The position numbers and the translations under genes are program-made. Below are positions 35,560-46,648 of a stretch of 64,000 nt of DNA, in pieces. The notes under the pieces are model-generated. The model was not told where the DNA came from, searched no databases, and was given only the letters and a program-made list of their open reading frames with translations. Location of the stretch: assembly GCF_039908645.1 (NCBI RefSeq), contig NZ_CP150917.1, positions 3,359,501 to 3,423,500 of the forward strand, given 5' to 3'. Each line of letters starts with the position of its first letter. The stretch's first letter is position 1. The stretch comes from Pseudomonas helvetica. Its GTDB lineage: Bacteria > Pseudomonadota > Gammaproteobacteria > Pseudomonadales > Pseudomonadaceae.

Positions 35560-37095
35560 ATGAAGTCGCGGGAAACGGAAACACGCGCGCTGCTGATCCT
35601 GCTTGGGGTTTCAGCGTTACTCCTGTTATTGGGACTGGGCACTCGGGAACTTTGGGGCCCGGAAACCCGTTGGGCGAATATCACGCTGCAGATGCTGCAA
35701 AGCGATAACTACTTCGACCCGTACCTCATGGGCGGCTCCTATTACGACAAACCGCTGCCCTCCTACTGGTTGATTACCGCCACCACCTGGTTTACAGGCG
35801 GCCTGGGCCACTGGTCCTTACGTCTGTCTTCGGTGATTGCCGCCTGGCTGAGTGTCTGGCTGGTCTACTTGATCGGCGAGCAACTGTTTCGCAAAGGCAC
35901 CGGTCTGATCGCCGGCTGGATGCTCGCAACCACCTTCTATTTCGTCTTTTGGGCCCGAGTCGCGACGGCTGACATTCTGACCGTCTGCGGTGTGCTGGCA
36001 GCAATCTGGTGGTACTGGCGCGGTCCGGACGACACGCGACTCGGGCGCTACTGCGTGTTCTTCCTGCTGCTGTCCGTAACCTCGCTGTTCAAAGGCCTGA
36101 TCGGCTTTATCCTGCCCGGCCTGGTGCTGTTGCCGCATCTGCTGCAAGAAGGCCGCTGGAAACGTCACCTCAACCTGCGCCTGTGCGTCGCCCTGCTGGT
36201 TGCCGGCCTGGTCTATGCGGTGCCGTTCGTGTTGTCGAATATCTACGGCGCACCCACCTCCGCCCAGAGCGGTCTGGGGCTGGTCTTCCGGGAAAACGTG
36301 GTGCGGTTTTTCCAGCCGTTCGACCACATCGGGCCCATTTACACCTACCTGATCTACTTGCCGGTTTATACCCTGCCATGGGCACCGTACTGGGTGCTTG
36401 GGCTGTGGGTCGCGGCTCGTAACTGGCGCACACTCGAACCTAATGCCCGTTGGTTGATCTGGGGCCTGGGCTTGCTGTTCCTGTTCTTCACCGCCAGCGG
36501 TAGTCGACGCAGTTACTACGTTTTGCCGCTGGTACCATTTGCCCAACTGTTGGCGGCCTGGTGGGTCACCCGGCACATGGAAGAACGGCGCGCTGCCGGC
36601 AAAGCCGAAGGACGCGGCCTGAAGATCGGTTTTGGCGTCACCACGGCCCTGCTATTGCTGATCCTCGGGATTATCGTGCCCTGGAGCAACACCGGTGGCG
36701 GCGTCGTGCAATTCGGCAAGGACGTCAAGGCCCAGGCCAGCCTGATTGCGCCATGGAATCAATGGCGGATGGTGATGGTCGATGTCGACAACAAAGTCCC
36801 GATGTACCTGCAAAACGGCGGTGCGCCTTTCTACTACGTGCCCGAAAGCAAGGACTTCCCTCGCGAAGGCACCACCGCACAGTTCATGGCATGGCTGGAA
36901 AAGGACAGCGGCCAGCAGTGGAACCCGCAGCGCACCATCATTGTCGCGCACTACAAACGTGGCGATACGCTGCCGCTGAACTACCTCAGCGTCGACCACC
37001 AGGCCGTCGTCACGCAGCCAGACAACGGTGAACGGCTGATGCATCCGCGCTCGGATGCCAGCGTCGCCTTCATCCCCAACGCCCCCGCCCAATGA
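35560..37095 (+). CDS. GT39/ArnT-related membrane glycosyltransferase
   Basis: Polytopic GT-C transferase of 511 residues, with about 10-12 helices and the catalytic-type acidic loop RELWGPETRWANITLQML near the N-terminus, followed by MGGSYYDKPLPSYWL, which parallels [15 protein letters not shown] of ArnT. LTSLFKGLIGFILPGLVLLP and TASGSRRSYYVLPLVPFAQLL are family-like. It probably transfers a sugar from a polyprenyl donor to an envelope acceptor; the sugar and acceptor are unknown. It lies 156 bases behind the arnT paralogue on the same strand. Confidence 0.82.
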   Translation: MKSRETETRALLILLGVSALLLLLGLGTRELWGPETRWANITLQMLQSDNYFDPYLMGGSYYDKPLPSYWLITATTWFTGGLGHWSLRLSSVIAAWLSVWLVYLIGEQLFRKGTGLIAGWMLATTFYFVFWARVATADILTVCGVLAAIWWYWRGPDDTRLGRYCVFFLLLSVTSLFKGLIGFILPGLVLLPHLLQEGRWKRHLNLRLCVALLVAGLVYAVPFVLSNIYGAPTSAQSGLGLVFRENVVRFFQPFDHIGPIYTYLIYLPVYTLPWAPYWVLGLWVAARNWRTLEPNARWLIWGLGLLFLFFTASGSRRSYYVLPLVPFAQLLAAWWVTRHMEERRAAGKAEGRGLKIGFGVTTALLLLILGIIVPWSNTGGGVVQFGKDVKAQASLIAPWNQWRMVMVDVDNKVPMYLQNGGAPFYYVPESKDFPREGTTAQFMAWLEKDSGQQWNPQRTIIVAHYKRGDTLPLNYLSVDHQAVVTQPDNGERLMHPRSDASVAFIPNAPAQ

Positions 37096-37100
37096 AAAAT

Positions 37101-37129
37101 GATCGAGAGGCCCATCGGGCCTCTCGATC
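37101..37129 (+). terminator. Strong hairpin after the GT39-like gene
   Basis: Perfect 13-base arms GATCGAGAGGCCC and GGGCCTCTCGATC around ATC, followed by CTTCCC, five bases after the stop codon. Confidence 0.75.
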
Positions 37130-37413
37130 CTTCCCGGCACGGCTCACGTGAAATCAGTGAGCCAGTCGACGATAGTGTTTGAATTCAAACCACTCTGTCC
37201 TTCAAACTCCCTCCTTAGCGCCTCAATCTAAATACAAACGACATTGATTAACGACTTGTTTGACGCTTTTTTCACATATCCCGCACTACATTGCCGCCAC
37301 CAAAATCTATGCGAATGATTCGCATTGTTCTGGGCGAGCTGCAGGGATTGCGGGAATCGAACAACAGGCTTGCCCATCTGATTCTTTATAAAACTGCAGG
37401 AGCTGCTAACAAA
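37130..37413. promoter_or_regulatory. Control region of the iron ABC operon
   Basis: This AT-rich gap holds a perfect 14-base palindrome GTTTGAATTCAAAC (37177-37190), a GGCTCAC/GTGAGCC stem (37141-37163), a TTGACG at 37260 that may be a -35 element, and the Fur box listed separately. No coding frame is supported. Confidence 0.5.
37309..37325. promoter_or_regulatory. Fur box upstream of the ferric-iron ABC operon
   Basis: ATGCGAAT-G-ATTCGCAT, a perfect inverted repeat and very like the Pseudomonas Fur consensus (GATAATGATAATCATTATC family). It lies 89 bases before the start of the binding-protein gene. It implies repression by Fur when iron is plentiful. Confidence 0.8.
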
Positions 37414-38430
37414 ATGAATCATCGTCGCCCTTCGTTTCTGAAAATCGCGCTGCTCGCTACCGCTCTTATGGGGGCTGGCCATGTCTTTGCTGCGCCAAGC
37501 AGCGACGGCATCGTGGTCTATAACGCGCAGCATGAGACCCTGACCAAGGCCTGGGTCGAAGGTTTTACCCATGAAACAGGGATCAAGGTCACGCTGCGCA
37601 ACGGCGATGACAGCGAGATGGGCAATCAGCTGGTGCAAGAAGGCGCGGCCTCCCCGGCAGACGTATTCCTGACCGAGAACTCCCCGGCCATGGTGCTGGT
37701 GGATAACGCCGGGCTGTTTACCCCTGTTGCGCCGTCGACCCTGGAGCAAATCGGTTCGGCCTATCGCCCGGCCCATGGCAAATGGGTGGGCATCGCCGCT
37801 CGCTCGACCGTGTTTGTCTACAACAAAGCCAAGCTGGCCGAAGCCGATCTGCCAAAGTCTCTGATGGACCTGGCTTCCCCAAGCTGGAAAGGTCGTTGGG
37901 CCGGTTCGCCTGCCGGCGCCGATTTCCAGGCCATCGTCGCCGCCGTACTGGAGCTCAAGGGCGAAGCCGCCACCCTGGAATGGTTGAAAGGCATGAAAGC
38001 CAACGCCACCGCCTACCGTGGCAACAGCGCTGTGCTCAAGGCAGTGAACGCCGGTCAGATTGAAGGCGGCGTGATCTACCACTACTACAGCTTCGTCGAT
38101 CAGAGCAAAACCGGCGAAAACAGCAAGAACACCTCGCTGCACTACTTCAAGCACAAAGATCCGGGCGCGTTTGTCAGCCTCTCCGGTGGCGCTGTCCTGG
38201 CGTCCAGTAAACACCAGGAAGAAGCTCAGGCGTTCCTGAAGTGGATCACCGGCAAAGAAGGCCAGGCTATTCTGAAAAACGGTAACTCGTTTGAATACGC
38301 CGTAGGCCAGAAAGCCGAGTCGAACCCGAAACTGGTGCCGCTGGCGCAACTTGACGCGCCTGTGGTCGATGCCTCCAGACTCAACAGCAAAAAAGTTGTC
38401 GAGCTGATGACTCAGGCGGGGTTGTTGTAA
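37414..38430 (+). CDS. Ferric-iron periplasmic binding protein (FbpA-like)
   Basis: Binding protein of 338 residues with a signal peptide ([20 protein letters not shown] onward, cleavage after VFA). The mature start [31 protein letters not shown] is FbpA-like. [13 protein letters not shown] contains the Tyr-Tyr pair that coordinates ferric iron, as in FbpA. Start at 37414 is supported by AGGAG upstream and the signal peptide. First gene of a Fur-regulated fbpABC-type operon. Confidence 0.9.
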   Translation: MNHRRPSFLKIALLATALMGAGHVFAAPSSDGIVVYNAQHETLTKAWVEGFTHETGIKVTLRNGDDSEMGNQLVQEGAASPADVFLTENSPAMVLVDNAGLFTPVAPSTLEQIGSAYRPAHGKWVGIAARSTVFVYNKAKLAEADLPKSLMDLASPSWKGRWAGSPAGADFQAIVAAVLELKGEAATLEWLKGMKANATAYRGNSAVLKAVNAGQIEGGVIYHYYSFVDQSKTGENSKNTSLHYFKHKDPGAFVSLSGGAVLASSKHQEEAQAFLKWITGKEGQAILKNGNSFEYAVGQKAESNPKLVPLAQLDAPVVDASRLNSKKVVELMTQAGLL

Positions 38431-38434
38431 TCCG

Positions 38435-40048
38435 ATGTCCAAGCCAGTCGCGCTGCCAGAAGCTAGTAAAGTCGTCGATCTGACGACTCTGGCCAACCCT
38501 CGTCAACACCCTCGCCGCGCCTCCGGAAGGCGCAGCGGTTCGTGGGTGGTGGCCATATCCATTCTGGTGTCGTTGCTGGCCCTGCTGCCGTTGGCGTTTG
38601 TCATCGGCATTTCCATCAAGACCGGCTGGGCGACAATTGCCGAGCTGGTCTTCAGGCCCCGAGTGGCCGAACTTTTGATCAACACCGTGTTGCTGGTGGT
38701 GATCACGATTCCCCTGTGTATCGCGCTCGGCGTGGCACTCGCCTGGTTGACCGAACGCACCGATTTGCCGGGCCGCCGCCTCTGGTCGGTGCTGGCAACG
38801 GCACCGATTGCGGTGCCGGCCTTTGTCCACAGTTATGCCTGGGTCAGCCTGGTGCCACCGATTCACGGGTTGTTTGCCGGGGTGCTGGTTTCGGTTATCG
38901 CCTACTTCCCGTTCCTCTATCTGCCAGTCGCCGCCACCTTGCGGCGTCTTGATCCGGCCATCGAGGATGTCTCCGAATCGCTGGGCCTGAAGCCCTGGGC
39001 GGTGTTTTTCCGGGTCGTGCTGCCGCAACTGCGCCTGGCCATCTGTGGCGGCGCCTTGCTGGTCGGCCTGCACTTGCTGGCCGAATACGGCCTGTACGCG
39101 ATGATTCGCTTCGACACCTTCACCACGGCGATCTTCGACCAGTTCCAGTCGAGCTTCAACGGCCCGGCGGCGAACATGCTGGCCGGGGTGCTGGCGCTGT
39201 GCTGCCTGCTGATGTTGACCGCTGAATCCGCATCACGTGGCCACGCCCGTTACGCACGAGTCGGTTCCGGCAGTGCGCGCCTGCAACGCACTCAGCGGCT
39301 GACACGCAACACCAAAGCCGCAGCATTGTTGCTGCCAATCATCACCAGCGTGCTGGCCCTCGGTGTGCCGCTGATTACCCTGGCCCAATGGTTGATTGCC
39401 GGTGGCGCGGACGTCTGGCGCATGGCGGAAATACTTCCGGCATTGAAGCAGACCCTCGTTCTGGCCAGTGTCGGCGCGCTCATCACCACCTGCGCAGCCG
39501 TTCCGGTGGCCTGGTTGTCGATACGCTCGCCGGGGCGCCTGCATCGCATCCTGGAAAGCTGCAACTACATCACCAGTTCATTGCCGGGAATCGTCGTGGC
39601 ACTGGCCCTGGTGACCGTCACCATCAGCTTTGCCCGACCGATTTACCAGACCACCATCACGGTACTGCTGGCGTACCTGCTGATGTTCTTGCCACGCGCG
39701 CTGGTCAGTTTGCGCGCCGGTATTGCCCAGGCACCGGTAGAACTGGAAAATATCGCCCGCAGCCTGGGCCGCTCGCCGAGCCAGGCGCTCTGGCTGATTA
39801 CCATGCGCCTGGCCGCACCAGGGGCCGCCGCCGGCGCAGCGCTGGTGTTTCTGGCGATCACCAATGAACTGACCGCGACCCTGTTGCTCTCGCCAAGTGG
39901 CACCCGCACCCTGGCCACCGGTTTTTGGGCCATGACCAGCGAAATTGACTACGCCGCAGCGGCCCCTTATGCGCTGATCATGATTTTGCTGTCGCTTCCG
40001 TTGACCGCGCTTCTCTATCATCAATCCAAACGCACGGCAGGCCGATGA
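38435..40048 (+). CDS. Ferric-iron ABC transporter permease (FbpB-like)
   Basis: Fused permease of 537 residues with about 12 helices in two homologous halves, each with an EAA loop ([27 protein letters not shown] and [25 protein letters not shown]). This double permease is characteristic of iron(III) FbpB/SfuB systems. It begins four bases after the binding-protein stop, and its own stop overlaps the ATPase start by four bases. Confidence 0.92.
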   Translation: MSKPVALPEASKVVDLTTLANPRQHPRRASGRRSGSWVVAISILVSLLALLPLAFVIGISIKTGWATIAELVFRPRVAELLINTVLLVVITIPLCIALGVALAWLTERTDLPGRRLWSVLATAPIAVPAFVHSYAWVSLVPPIHGLFAGVLVSVIAYFPFLYLPVAATLRRLDPAIEDVSESLGLKPWAVFFRVVLPQLRLAICGGALLVGLHLLAEYGLYAMIRFDTFTTAIFDQFQSSFNGPAANMLAGVLALCCLLMLTAESASRGHARYARVGSGSARLQRTQRLTRNTKAAALLLPIITSVLALGVPLITLAQWLIAGGADVWRMAEILPALKQTLVLASVGALITTCAAVPVAWLSIRSPGRLHRILESCNYITSSLPGIVVALALVTVTISFARPIYQTTITVLLAYLLMFLPRALVSLRAGIAQAPVELENIARSLGRSPSQALWLITMRLAAPGAAAGAALVFLAITNELTATLLLSPSGTRTLATGFWAMTSEIDYAAAAPYALIMILLSLPLTALLYHQSKRTAGR

Positions 40049-41151
40049 ACGCTCTCGAACTGAACTCCATCTACAAAACCTTCGGCGCCCTGCCTGCCTT
40101 GGACAACGTCAGCCTGTCGGTGCCAGCGGGCAGTCGCACGGCCATCGTCGGCCCTTCCGGCTCGGGCAAGACCACCCTGCTGCGGATGATTGCCGGGTTC
40201 GAGTTTCCCGATTCCGGCAGCATCACGCTCAACGGCCAGACACTGGTCGATGGTTCGACCGAAGTCCCCGCGCATCAGCGCATGATTGGTTATGTGCCAC
40301 AGGACGGTGCGCTGTTTCCACACATGACGGTTGCCGGCAACATTGCCTTTGGACTGTCGGGTGATGCCGCCTTGAAGCAAGCACGCGTCGCCGAGCTGAT
40401 GGACATGGTGTCGCTGGATGCACGCATGAGCCAGCGCTGGCCGCACGAGCTTTCCGGTGGTCAGCAACAACGGGTAGCCCTGGCCCGCGCCTTGGCGCAA
40501 CGACCTCGGCTGATGCTGCTGGACGAACCCTTCTCGGCGCTGGACACCGGCCTGCGGGCGTCCATGCGCAAGATGGTTGCCAAACTTCTGTCAGACACCG
40601 GCGTGACCACCATCCTGGTGACTCACGATCAGTCCGAAGCGTTGTCATTTGCCGATCAATTGGCCGTGATGCGCCAGGGTCGGTTGGTGCAGACCGGGCA
40701 ACCGATGGACCTGTACCTGCATCCTCGCGATGAAGAAACGGCGCTGTTCCTCGGGGATGCCGTGGTCATGCCGGCGCAGATCGAAAATGGCTACGCGATC
40801 TGCGACCTGGGACGGGTTCATGTCAGCAGTACCTCGCCAAACGGTGCAGCGCAGATCATGTTGCGGCCCGAGCAGTTGCAGATTTCCAGTCAGCCCGCCG
40901 ATCTGGAACAGGTGGATGGCTGCATCGGGGTGGTGACCGATCGCGACTTTGGCGGCAATACCTGCACCTTGACGGTGGAACTGAAGCAACCCTCACCTGC
41001 TACGGATGGACAGTCAGCAAGCCGCTCGTTGCTGGTTCGCAGTTCCGGGGTACACGCACCGGCCGCTGGCAGCCTGGTACACATTTCAACGCTCGGCAGC
41101 GCGCACGTGTTGACTGAGCCTGCTCGCCGCCAGGCGGTTGCGACGCCATAG
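40045..41151 (+). CDS. Ferric-iron ABC transporter ATP-binding protein (FbpC-like)
   Basis: ATPase of 368 residues with Walker [10 protein letters not shown], signature [15 protein letters not shown], Walker [13 protein letters not shown], switch [13 protein letters not shown] and a C-terminal regulatory TOBE-like domain with [10 protein letters not shown]. It couples ATP hydrolysis to ferric-iron import through the FbpB-like permease. Last gene of the operon. Confidence 0.92.
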   Translation: MNALELNSIYKTFGALPALDNVSLSVPAGSRTAIVGPSGSGKTTLLRMIAGFEFPDSGSITLNGQTLVDGSTEVPAHQRMIGYVPQDGALFPHMTVAGNIAFGLSGDAALKQARVAELMDMVSLDARMSQRWPHELSGGQQQRVALARALAQRPRLMLLDEPFSALDTGLRASMRKMVAKLLSDTGVTTILVTHDQSEALSFADQLAVMRQGRLVQTGQPMDLYLHPRDEETALFLGDAVVMPAQIENGYAICDLGRVHVSSTSPNGAAQIMLRPEQLQISSQPADLEQVDGCIGVVTDRDFGGNTCTLTVELKQPSPATDGQSASRSLLVRSSGVHAPAAGSLVHISTLGSAHVLTEPARRQAVATP

Positions 41152-41611
41152 CTTGCAGCTTGACGCGAACTCAGGGTGAAGTAGTCTTGGCAAGCTATTT
41201 ACTATCTTTTTAGCGATGTGCGGGCCAATTGACGATTTTTCCTTGCAGCGCCTGAAAAATGGCAACAGCTGTCAGAAAGGGCTGTAAGTGTTGAAAAACC
41301 CTGAACATTTGCTGTAAAGGTTACAGTTAAACATTCTCGACACCGGTTTTTCATGTCCCTTTCACATTTTCGAGATTACCCTCTGCGCATCCGGAGCGAT
41401 GCCTTTGGGCCACTCAAACTGCGGAGCGACAAAATAAAAGTCAATTAGTGCACTTTTTCCAGAAGATTGGTTAACTGATTGATATACTTTTTGTTTTTTC
41501 GTCTACGCTGTCACCGACTTCGCCTCGAGGCACCGCTTCGAGCTGATTCGCAAGTTGTGCTCCGACTTGCCGCCTTCAAGGGCTGTTGACATATCCAAAC
41601 CCGAGGTCCAC
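41152..41611. promoter_or_regulatory. 460-base control region upstream of the arn operon
   Basis: AT-rich. It contains CTGTAA-AGG-TTACAG (41312-41326) and an extended -10-like TGATATACT (41480-41488) about 120 bases before arnB. ATAGCTTGC near 41149 and GCAAGCTAT near 41189 could form a long-loop stem after the ATPase gene. No clear PmrA box (YTTAAG-N5-YTTAAG) was found here, in contrast to the Ais-like gene. Confidence 0.4.
41480..41488 (+). promoter_or_regulatory. Possible extended -10 promoter element for arn operon
   Basis: TGATATACT matches the TGN-TATAAT extended -10 pattern with one change in the hexamer. No good -35 hexamer is seen 16-18 bases upstream, as expected for an activator-dependent promoter. 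Confidence 0.3.
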
Positions 41612-42751
41612 ATGAATCAGGCTTTTCTCCCCTTCTCTCGCCCAAGCATCGGTGATGAAGAAATTGCCGCTGTTGAGCAGGTGTTGCGCTCTGGCTGGAT
41701 CACCACCGGGCCGAAAAACCAGGAGCTGGAGGAGCAATTCGCACAGTACACAGGCTGCCAGCACGCCGTCGCACTGTCTTCTGCAACCGGTGGCATGCAC
41801 ATCACGCTACTGGCGCTGGGTATCGGCCCTGGCGATGAAGTGATCACGCCTTCGCAGACCTGGGTCTCGACCGCCAACATGATCTGCCTGTTGGGCGCTA
41901 CCCCGGTATTTGTCGACGTCGACCGTGACACCCTGATGACCGATGTCCAGGCCATCGAAGCCGCCATTACCCCGCGCACCAAAGCCATCATCCCGGTGCA
42001 CTACGCCGGTGCTGCGTTTGATCTCGACCCGCTCTATGCGCTGGCAGACAAACATGGCATCGCCGTCATCGAAGACGCCGCCCATGCCGCCGGTACCCGT
42101 TACCGTGGCCGCGCCATTGGCGCTCAGGGCACCGCGATCTTCTCGTTCCACGCGATCAAGAACATGACCTGCGCCGAAGGCGCAATGTTCGTCAGCGACA
42201 ATCAAGCGCTGGCCGATCGAGTGCGCATGCTCAAGTTCCATGGCCTCGGCGTAGACGCCTACGATCGCCTGACCCACGGCCGTAAACCTCAGGCCATGGT
42301 CATCGAGCCTGGCTTCAAGTACAACCTGGCCGACATCAACGCAGCCATTGCACTGGTGCAGCTACAGCGCCTCGACGAGATCAACGCCAAACGCACCGCA
42401 TTGGCGCAGACCTACCTGCAACGCCTCGAAGGCCTGCCGGTACAACCGCTGAGTGTGCCGACCTACCCGCAACAACACGCCTGGCACCTGTTTATACTGC
42501 GCATCGACGCCGAGCGTTGCGGGATGGATCGCGAGGCGTTCATGAAGGCCCTGCAAGAACAGAATATCGGTACGGGTATTCACTTTGTGGCCACCCACCT
42601 GCACACTTACTACCGTCAGCGATTCCCGGGCATTCATCTGCCCAATACCGAATGGAACTCGGCACGACTGTGCTCGATCCCGCTGTTCCCCGACATGACT
42701 ACCGACGATGTCGAACGCGTCGTTGGCGCCATTGAAAACATTCTGGACTGA
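41612..42751 (+). CDS. arnB: UDP-4-amino-4-deoxy-L-arabinose aminotransferase
   Basis: PLP-dependent sugar aminotransferase (DegT/DnrJ/EryC1 family) of 379 residues that converts UDP-4-ketopentose to UDP-L-Ara4N using glutamate. The Schiff-base Lys183 is in [29 protein letters not shown] and [31 protein letters not shown] are typical. The ATG at 41612 follows GAGGT; an earlier in-frame start is rejected. First gene of arnBCADTEF-ugd. Confidence 0.95.
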   Translation: MNQAFLPFSRPSIGDEEIAAVEQVLRSGWITTGPKNQELEEQFAQYTGCQHAVALSSATGGMHITLLALGIGPGDEVITPSQTWVSTANMICLLGATPVFVDVDRDTLMTDVQAIEAAITPRTKAIIPVHYAGAAFDLDPLYALADKHGIAVIEDAAHAAGTRYRGRAIGAQGTAIFSFHAIKNMTCAEGAMFVSDNQALADRVRMLKFHGLGVDAYDRLTHGRKPQAMVIEPGFKYNLADINAAIALVQLQRLDEINAKRTALAQTYLQRLEGLPVQPLSVPTYPQQHAWHLFILRIDAERCGMDREAFMKALQEQNIGTGIHFVATHLHTYYRQRFPGIHLPNTEWNSARLCSIPLFPDMTTDDVERVVGAIENILD

Positions 42752-42756
42752 AGCCT

Positions 42757-43776
42757 TTGAAGCCATATCCAATTAACTGCGTGTCGATCGTTATCCCGGT
42801 CTACAACGAAGAAGAAAGCTTGCCTGAATTGCTGCGCCGGACCGAAGCGGCCTGTCAGCTACTCAAACACGAGTACGAAATCGTCCTGGTCGATGACGGC
42901 AGCCGTGACAATTCGGCGCAAATTCTCGAAGAAGCCGCCGAGCGCGAAGGCAGCCAGGTCGTTGCGGTCATTCTCAATCGCAACTACGGCCAGCACGCGG
43001 CAATCATGGCCGGTTTCGAGCATTGCAAAGGCGATGTGGTCATTACCCTCGACGCCGACCTGCAGAACCCGCCGGAAGAAATCCCCCGTCTGGTGGAACA
43101 GGCCGAGCTGGGCTACGACGTGGTTGCCACCGTGCGCAACAATCGCCAGGACTCGGCCCTGCGCCGCTGGCCGTCGAAACTGATCAACCTGGCCGTGCAA
43201 CGCTCCACCGGTGTCGCCATGAGCGATTACGGCTGCATGCTGCGCGCCTACCGCCGCACCATCGTCGACGCCATGCTGGCCTGCCGTGAACGCAGCACCT
43301 TCATCCCGATCCTGGCCAACAGCTTCGCCCGCCACACCACCGAGATTCTGGTGCAGCACGCCGAGCGCGAGCATGGCGAGTCGAAGTACAGCCCGATGCG
43401 CCTGATCAGCCTGATGTTCGATCTGCTGACCTGCATGACCACTACCCCGCTGCGACTGCTGAGCATCATCGGTTTCAGTCTGGCGGCGCTGGGCATGTTG
43501 TTTGCCTTCCTGCTGATCTTCCTGCGCCTGATCTTCGGCGCCAGCTGGGCAGGAGGTGGCACCTTCGTACTGTTCGCCGTGCTCTTTGTGTTCACTGGCG
43601 GCCAATTCATCGGCATGGGCCTTCTGGGTGAATACCTGGGCCGCATGTACAGCGATGTCCGCGCCCGTCCGCGGTTCTTTATCGAAAAAATCCTACGTAA
43701 CAAACCCGCTAGTCCTGCTCCCGTTGCCACTGTCGACGGTCTGCCTTCCACCACTACTGATCAGGTTTCGCCATGA
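42757..43776 (+). CDS. arnC: Undecaprenyl-phosphate 4-deoxy-4-formamido-L-arabinose transferase
   Basis: GT2 transferase of 339 residues that attaches formylated Ara4N to undecaprenyl phosphate on the inner face of the membrane. The GT2 domain opens [20 protein letters not shown], with DDGSRDNS and the DXD-type [13 protein letters not shown]. Two C-terminal helices (about 235-260 and 268-295) anchor it. It starts with the rare codon TTG, five bases after the arnB stop; no better start is available without losing the first strand. Confidence 0.94.
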   Translation: MKPYPINCVSIVIPVYNEEESLPELLRRTEAACQLLKHEYEIVLVDDGSRDNSAQILEEAAEREGSQVVAVILNRNYGQHAAIMAGFEHCKGDVVITLDADLQNPPEEIPRLVEQAELGYDVVATVRNNRQDSALRRWPSKLINLAVQRSTGVAMSDYGCMLRAYRRTIVDAMLACRERSTFIPILANSFARHTTEILVQHAEREHGESKYSPMRLISLMFDLLTCMTTTPLRLLSIIGFSLAALGMLFAFLLIFLRLIFGASWAGGGTFVLFAVLFVFTGGQFIGMGLLGEYLGRMYSDVRARPRFFIEKILRNKPASPAPVATVDGLPSTTTDQVSP

Positions 43777-45764
43777 GTTCAAAAGCTGTTGTTTTCGCCT
43801 ATCACGACATTGGCTGTGCAGGTATCGAAGCACTGCTCAACGCAGGTTTCGAGATTGCTGCCGTGTTCACCCACGCCGACGATCCGAAGGAAAACACCTT
43901 CTACGGCTCGGTCGCTCAACTGTGCGCCCGCAAAGGCATTCCTGTGCACGCACCGGAAGACGTCAACCACCCACTGTGGATCGAGCGCATTGCCAAGCTG
44001 AACCCGGACTACCTGTTCTCGTTCTACTACCGCAACCTGTTGGGCGAGCAACTGCTGGCTACCGCCCGCAAAGGCGCGTTCAACCTGCACGGTTCGTTGC
44101 TGCCAACCTACCGCGGCCGCGCTCCAGCAAACTGGGTACTGGTCAACGGTGAAACCGAAACCGGCGTGACCCTGCACCGCATGGTCAAGCGTGCCGACGC
44201 TGGCGCAATCATTGCCCAGCAACGCGTCGCGATCGAGCGTGCCGACACCGCACTGACCCTGCACGGCAAGCTGCGTGAAGCTGCTTCGAACCTGCTGCGT
44301 GACACCCTGCCATTGCTGGCTCAGGGCAAAATCACCGAAACCGCCCAGGACGAATCCAAAGCCTCTGTTTACGGTCGTCGTACTGCGGCAGACGGCAAGC
44401 TGGTCTGGAAGAAGCCGGCTGAAGAGCTGTTCAACCTGGTTCGCGCCGTGACCCAACCTTACCCGGGTGCTTTCTGCGCCGTGGGCGAGCACAAACTGAT
44501 TGTCTGGAGCGCTGAAGTCGTCAAGGGCAACGAAGGTCTGGCACCAGGCCGTGTGATCAGCGTTGATCCGCTGCGTATCGCTTGCGGCGAAGACTCGCTG
44601 GTTGTCACTTCCGGCCAGCGTAACGAAAACGGTCTGTACCTGAGCGGCCCGCAACTGGCCAATGAGCTCGGTCTGGTCGACGGTTCCGTACTGCGTGGCG
44701 CTGAATCGGGCCGTGCCCCGCGTCGTACCCGCGTACTGATCCTCGGCGTCAACGGCTTCATCGGTAACCACCTGTCCGAGCGCCTGCTGCGTGACGACAA
44801 GTACGACGTCTATGGTCTGGACATCGGTTCCGACGCTATCGAGCGTCTGCGCAGCCATCCAAACTTCCACTTCGTCGAAGGCGATATCAGCATCCACTCC
44901 GAGTGGATCGAATATCACATCAAGAAGTGCGACGTGGTTCTGCCGCTGGTGGCCATCGCCACTCCAATCGAATACACCCGCAACCCACTGCGCGTATTCG
45001 AACTGGACTTCGAAGAGAACCTGAAACTGGTTCGCTACTGCGTGAAGTACAACAAGCGCGTGATCTTCCCGTCGACTTCCGAAGTCTACGGCATGTGCCA
45101 GGACAAGAACTTCGACGAAGACACCTCGAACCTGATCGTTGGTCCGATCAACAAGCAACGCTGGATCTACTCGGTCTCCAAGCAACTGCTGGACCGCGTA
45201 ATCTGGGCCTACGGCGCCAAAGGCCTGAACTTCACCCTGTTCCGTCCGTTCAACTGGATGGGCCCACGTCTGGACCGTCTGGACTCGGCACGTATCGGTA
45301 GCTCCCGCGCCATCACCCAACTGATCCTGAACCTGGTGGAAGGCACCCCGATCCGTCTGTTCGACGGCGGCGAGCAGAAGCGCTGCTTCACTGACATCGC
45401 CGACGGCATCGAAGCCCTGGCCCGTATCGTTGATAACGAAAACGATTCGTGCAACGGCCAGGTCATCAACATCGGTAACCCGGACAACGAAGCCAGCATC
45501 CGTCAGCTGGGCGAAGAACTGCTGCGTCAGTTCGAAGCTCACCCACTGCGCGCCAACTTCCCTCCGTTCGCCGGTTTCCGCGACGTAGAGAGCAAGGCCT
45601 TCTACGGCGCTGGCTACCAGGACGTGGAACACCGCAAGCCAAGCATCGAAAACGCCAAGCGCCTGCTGAACTGGGAGCCAACCGTTGAGATGAGCGAAAC
45701 CATCGGTAACACGCTGGACTTCTTCCTGCGCGAAGCCATGCTCGAAATCGCGGACAAGCGCTGA
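43773..45764 (+). CDS. arnA: Bifunctional UDP-Ara4N formyltransferase / UDP-glucuronate decarboxylase
   Basis: Two-domain enzyme of 663 residues. Residues 1-305 are the formyltransferase, with [15 protein letters not shown] and the Asp in KRADAGAI. Residues 315-663 are the NAD-dependent short-chain dehydrogenase-type decarboxylase, with [28 protein letters not shown] and [12 protein letters not shown]. It both makes the ketopentose from UDP-glucuronate and formylates UDP-L-Ara4N. It overlaps arnC by four bases and arnD by one. Confidence 0.97.
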   Translation: MSSKAVVFAYHDIGCAGIEALLNAGFEIAAVFTHADDPKENTFYGSVAQLCARKGIPVHAPEDVNHPLWIERIAKLNPDYLFSFYYRNLLGEQLLATARKGAFNLHGSLLPTYRGRAPANWVLVNGETETGVTLHRMVKRADAGAIIAQQRVAIERADTALTLHGKLREAASNLLRDTLPLLAQGKITETAQDESKASVYGRRTAADGKLVWKKPAEELFNLVRAVTQPYPGAFCAVGEHKLIVWSAEVVKGNEGLAPGRVISVDPLRIACGEDSLVVTSGQRNENGLYLSGPQLANELGLVDGSVLRGAESGRAPRRTRVLILGVNGFIGNHLSERLLRDDKYDVYGLDIGSDAIERLRSHPNFHFVEGDISIHSEWIEYHIKKCDVVLPLVAIATPIEYTRNPLRVFELDFEENLKLVRYCVKYNKRVIFPSTSEVYGMCQDKNFDEDTSNLIVGPINKQRWIYSVSKQLLDRVIWAYGAKGLNFTLFRPFNWMGPRLDRLDSARIGSSRAITQLILNLVEGTPIRLFDGGEQKRCFTDIADGIEALARIVDNENDSCNGQVINIGNPDNEASIRQLGEELLRQFEAHPLRANFPPFAGFRDVESKAFYGAGYQDVEHRKPSIENAKRLLNWEPTVEMSETIGNTLDFFLREAMLEIADKR

Positions 45765-46648
45765 TGCAGGCAGGTCTTCGGATCGATGTCGACACCTACC
45801 GAGGTACCCGTGAGGGGGTACCCCGGTTGTTGGAGATGCTCGATGAAGCACAAGTCAAGGCGACGTTTTTTTTCAGCGTTGGTCCGGACAACATGGGGCG
45901 CCATTTATGGCGCCTCATCCGTCCGCAGTTCCTCTGGAAAATGCTCCGCTCCAATGCCGCAGGTCTGTACGGCTGGGACATCTTGCTGGCCGGCACTGCC
46001 TGGCCAGGCAAGCCCATCGGCCGTGACCTGGGGCACCTGATGCGCCAGACCCTCGCGGCTGGCCACGAAGTGGGTTTGCACGCCTGGGATCACCACGGCT
46101 GGCAAGCCAACGCAGGGCGCTGGAGCGACGCCGAGCTGATCGAACAGATTCGCCGGGGTGTAGACACCCTCAGCGATATTATCGGGCAGCGCGTGGACTG
46201 TTCGGCGGCCGCCGGTTGGCGTGCCGATGAGCGGGTCATCGAAGCCAAGCAGCATTTTGGCTTCCGTTACAACAGCGACTGTCGCGGACAAAGCCTGTTC
46301 CAGCCTCGGCTGGCAAACGGCAGCCTCGGCACGCCACAAATTCCGGTCGACTTGCCAACCTTCGATGAAGTGGTGGGTCCCGTCGTAGCAGCCAATGAGT
46401 TCAACTCATACATTCTTGACCGATTCAGCCCCTCGAAGCTGAACGTATATACGATACATGCGGAGGTAGAAGGGATTCTGATGGCAAACGATTTCCGTCA
46501 ACTGCTGGTTGATGCGCGTCAGCGTGACATCCAGTTCCAGCCGCTGGGTAACCTCTTGCCCGCCCAACCGACAACCCTGCCTCAGGGGCGCGTAATACGT
46601 GGCGCCCTCGAAGGCCGAGAAGGATGGTTGGGAGTGCAAGGCGCATGA
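45764..46648 (+). CDS. arnD: 4-deoxy-4-formamido-L-arabinose-phosphoundecaprenol deformylase
   Basis: Polysaccharide-deacetylase-fold enzyme of 294 residues that removes the formyl group from the lipid-linked sugar. The metal and catalytic signature is [22 protein letters not shown] at the N-terminus and [15 protein letters not shown] near 105. [14 protein letters not shown] is the family's later block. It overlaps arnA (TGATG) and arnT (ATGA). Confidence 0.94.
   Translation: MQAGLRIDVDTYRGTREGVPRLLEMLDEAQVKATFFFSVGPDNMGRHLWRLIRPQFLWKMLRSNAAGLYGWDILLAGTAWPGKPIGRDLGHLMRQTLAAGHEVGLHAWDHHGWQANAGRWSDAELIEQIRRGVDTLSDIIGQRVDCSAAAGWRADERVIEAKQHFGFRYNSDCRGQSLFQPRLANGSLGTPQIPVDLPTFDEVVGPVVAANEFNSYILDRFSPSKLNVYTIHAEVEGILMANDFRQLLVDARQRDIQFQPLGNLLPAQPTTLPQGRVIRGALEGREGWLGVQGA

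Noticed and set aside
43779..45851. 690-codon open frame antisense to arnA
   Set aside because: It mirrors arnA codon for codon; codon bias in the sense gene leaves the antisense frame stop-free. The translation is low-complexity Val/Gln/Ala/Asp-rich with no known family.
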